A model generated the notes under the pieces. That model was given only the letters and a program-made list of their open reading frames with translations. It was not told where the DNA came from and ran no database searches. 5,931 bases of DNA, from the NCBI GenBank assembly GCA_002299495.1, contig DBNZ01000224.1, positions 1-5,931 on the forward strand, read 5' to 3'. Shown here one piece after another: positions 4,609 to 5,931 of the stretch. The stretch is from Methylococcaceae bacterium UBA659 (GTDB taxonomy: Bacteria > Pseudomonadota > Gammaproteobacteria > Methylococcales > Methylomonadaceae). The position numbers and the translations under genes were made by a program. How positions within the stretch are numbered: position 1 is the first letter of the stretch; each line of letters starts with the position of its first letter.

Positions 4609-5931
4609 GTGGATCAAAAATTCCCCCCCCTGTCCTTTGAAGCGTCACCTAACCGGTTACGCGAAATTCCTTATAACTACACCTCTTTTTCCGACCGCGA
4701 AATCGTCATCCGCCTGTTGGGTGAGGAAGGCTGGGAAACCCTAGAATCGCTGCGGGATGAGCGGATAACCGGCCGCTCGGCCAAGATGTTGTTTGAAGTG
4801 CTAGGCGACATTTGGGCCGTCCAACGCAACCCTTACCTTGAAGACGACTTGCTGGATAACGCCACCCGCCGCCGCGCCTTGTTGGCCGCCTTACGCCATC
4901 GTCTCGGCCAAATGGAAAAACGCCATTTGGAACATGACCGTGAAAATCCGGATCGGGCCAGGCGGGTCGAGTTACTGATCAAGACCGCCCGGCAGGCGGT
5001 TGACCAATTCGAGGCTCATTTCCAGGAAATGGCTGCCATGCGGCGCAAGGTTCTGGCTACGTTGTCCAAACATACCCGCAAGGACAACATCTGTTTTGAC
5101 GGTTTTGCCCGGGTTTCCCATGTCACCGACGCCACCGATTGGCGGGTTGAATATCCGTTCGTGGTGCTTTATCCGACCAATGAAGAGGAGGTCATCCGTT
5201 TGGTGCGGGCTTGCATACCGCTCGGGCTGACTATCATCCCGCGTGGTGGCGGTACCGGCTATACCGGTGGCGCGATACCGCTAACCCCGTATGCGGCGGT
5301 TATAAACACCGAGAAACTGATTGAAATCGGCCCGGTAGATACCCAATTCCTGTTGCCGGGTGTGGCCCAAAACTATGCCACCATCCTTACCGGCGCCGGT
5401 GTGGTCACCCGGCGGGTCATGGAAACGGCCGAAACAGCCGGTTTGGTGTTCGCCTGCGACCCGACTTCCGCCGACGCCTCCTGCATAGGCGGCAATATCG
5501 CCATGAACGCGGGCGGTAAAAAAGCCGTGCTATGGGGTACGGCGTTGGATAATTTGTTGTCTTGGCGCATGGTGATGCCGGATGGCCATTGGTTGGAAGT
5601 GGAACGCTACCAACATAATCTTGGCAAGATTCACGAGCAGGATCAGGTGACTTTTGTCTTGAAGCGTTTTGACGGCGACAAACGCGAAATGTTGTCGGAA
5701 GAACAACTGGTTTTACCCGGTTCCTTGTTCCGCAAAGACGGTTTGGGCAAGGATGTCACCGACAAGTTTCTGGGCGGTTTGCCGGGCATCCAAAAAGAAG
5801 GCTGCGATGGCATCATCACCTCGGCGCGGTGGATTTTGCACCAAATGCCGGCCCATACCCGCACCTTTTGCCTGGAGTTTTTCGGCCAAGTCCGGGAAGC
5901 GGTTCCCGCCATCCTTGAGATCCGAGATTAT
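4609..5931 (+). CDS. Large FAD-binding dehydrogenase with N-terminal DUF3683-like region (partial)
   Basis: The frame is open from GTG 4609 to the window edge (441 codons) with no stop; the C-terminus is missing. The first 185 residues include REIPYNYTSFSDREI (18-32) and a charged, helix-rich stretch ending in FDGFARVSHVTDATDW; I recall this as the DUF3683-type N-terminus of very large (over 1,200 residue) FAD oxidoreductases in beta- and gammaproteobacteria. A GlcD/Dld-type FAD-binding domain (PCMH fold) follows: PRGGGTGYTGG at 211-221 and CIGGNIAMNAGGKKAVLWGT at 292-311 are its FAD pyrophosphate-binding loops. Oxidation of a 2-hydroxy acid such as D-lactate or glycolate, with transfer to the respiratory chain, is an inference; family members usually carry a C-terminal Fe-S part that cannot be seen here. 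An in-frame TGA at 4573-4575 limits how far upstream the start can lie, and GTG 4609 is the only conventional start between it and the conserved sequence. No clear Shine-Dalgarno site precedes it. Confidence 0.88.
   Translation, partial: MDQKFPPLSFEASPNRLREIPYNYTSFSDREIVIRLLGEEGWETLESLRDERITGRSAKMLFEVLGDIWAVQRNPYLEDDLLDNATRRRALLAALRHRLGQMEKRHLEHDRENPDRARRVELLIKTARQAVDQFEAHFQEMAAMRRKVLATLSKHTRKDNICFDGFARVSHVTDATDWRVEYPFVVLYPTNEEEVIRLVRACIPLGLTIIPRGGGTGYTGGAIPLTPYAAVINTEKLIEIGPVDTQFLLPGVAQNYATILTGAGVVTRRVMETAETAGLVFACDPTSADASCIGGNIAMNAGGKKAVLWGTALDNLLSWRMVMPDGHWLEVERYQHNLGKIHEQDQVTFVLKRFDGDKREMLSEEQLVLPGSLFRKDGLGKDVTDKFLGGLPGIQKEGCDGIITSARWILHQMPAHTRTFCLEFFGQVREAVPAILEIRDY
4623..4630 (+). repeat. 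C8 homopolymer tract in the fifth to eighth codons of the FAD dehydrogenase
   Basis: Eight consecutive C bases span the end of the Phe5 codon through the start of the Leu8 codon, only 14 bases after the GTG start. A one-base slip here would shift the frame and abolish the protein. The residues encoded (FPPL) lie before the conserved core, so the tract is not forced by protein function. Whether it varies cannot be told from one sequence. Confidence 0.6.

Noticed and set aside
5000..5230. Plus-strand frame of 76 codons
   Set aside because: It overlaps the FAD dehydrogenase in another frame; the in-frame protein there carries the conserved FAD-domain sequence.
1..5931. A novel defence, mobile or biosynthetic system
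   Set aside because: All five genes belong to recognisable housekeeping or metabolic families; no repeats, integrase, toxin-like pair or unusual composition was seen.

Overview
The window looks like an ordinary housekeeping stretch of a proteobacterial chromosome with roughly balanced base composition. All genes read on the + strand. The best guess is a gammaproteobacterium: rpoZ is followed at once by a bifunctional RelA/SpoT-family gene, as in that class, and the omega and SpoT proteins resemble gammaproteobacterial ones. A methanotroph-like lineage (Methylococcales) would fit the mix of genes, but that is an impression from memory, not a demonstrated assignment. I see no transposase, integrase, CRISPR array, tRNA, rRNA or phage gene.

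Layout. Positions 1-156 are a leader with no convincing gene. Positions 157-714 encode a thioredoxin-fold protein with a CNHC active site. After 36 bases comes pgk (751-1923, phosphoglycerate kinase), probably on the same transcript. The 88 bases between pgk and rpoZ are dense in signals: a GGGAT/ATCCC hairpin with a T6 run, a perfect TATAAT lying inside that hairpin, and a 10-bp perfect hairpin with a T6 tract that ends 11 bases before the rpoZ start codon. Then rpoZ (2012-2251, RNA polymerase omega) and spoT (2263-4431, ppGpp synthetase/hydrolase) sit 11 bases apart. A 177-base gap holds two weak hairpins and an extended -10 promoter. The last gene (4609 to the window edge) is the N-terminal part of a large FAD-dependent dehydrogenase; it runs off the end.

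How the genes relate. rpoZ and spoT form a clear functional pair: SpoT makes and breaks down (p)ppGpp, and omega contributes to one of the ppGpp binding sites on RNA polymerase. The upstream pair (thioredoxin-like protein and pgk) is redox and central carbon metabolism. The terminal dehydrogenase is probably a separate transcription unit.

I found no convincing undescribed multi-gene system. The most interesting observation is the strong terminator packed against the rpoZ ribosome binding site, which suggests attenuation or controlled read-through into the stringent-response operon. The least characterised gene is the FAD dehydrogenase at the right edge.
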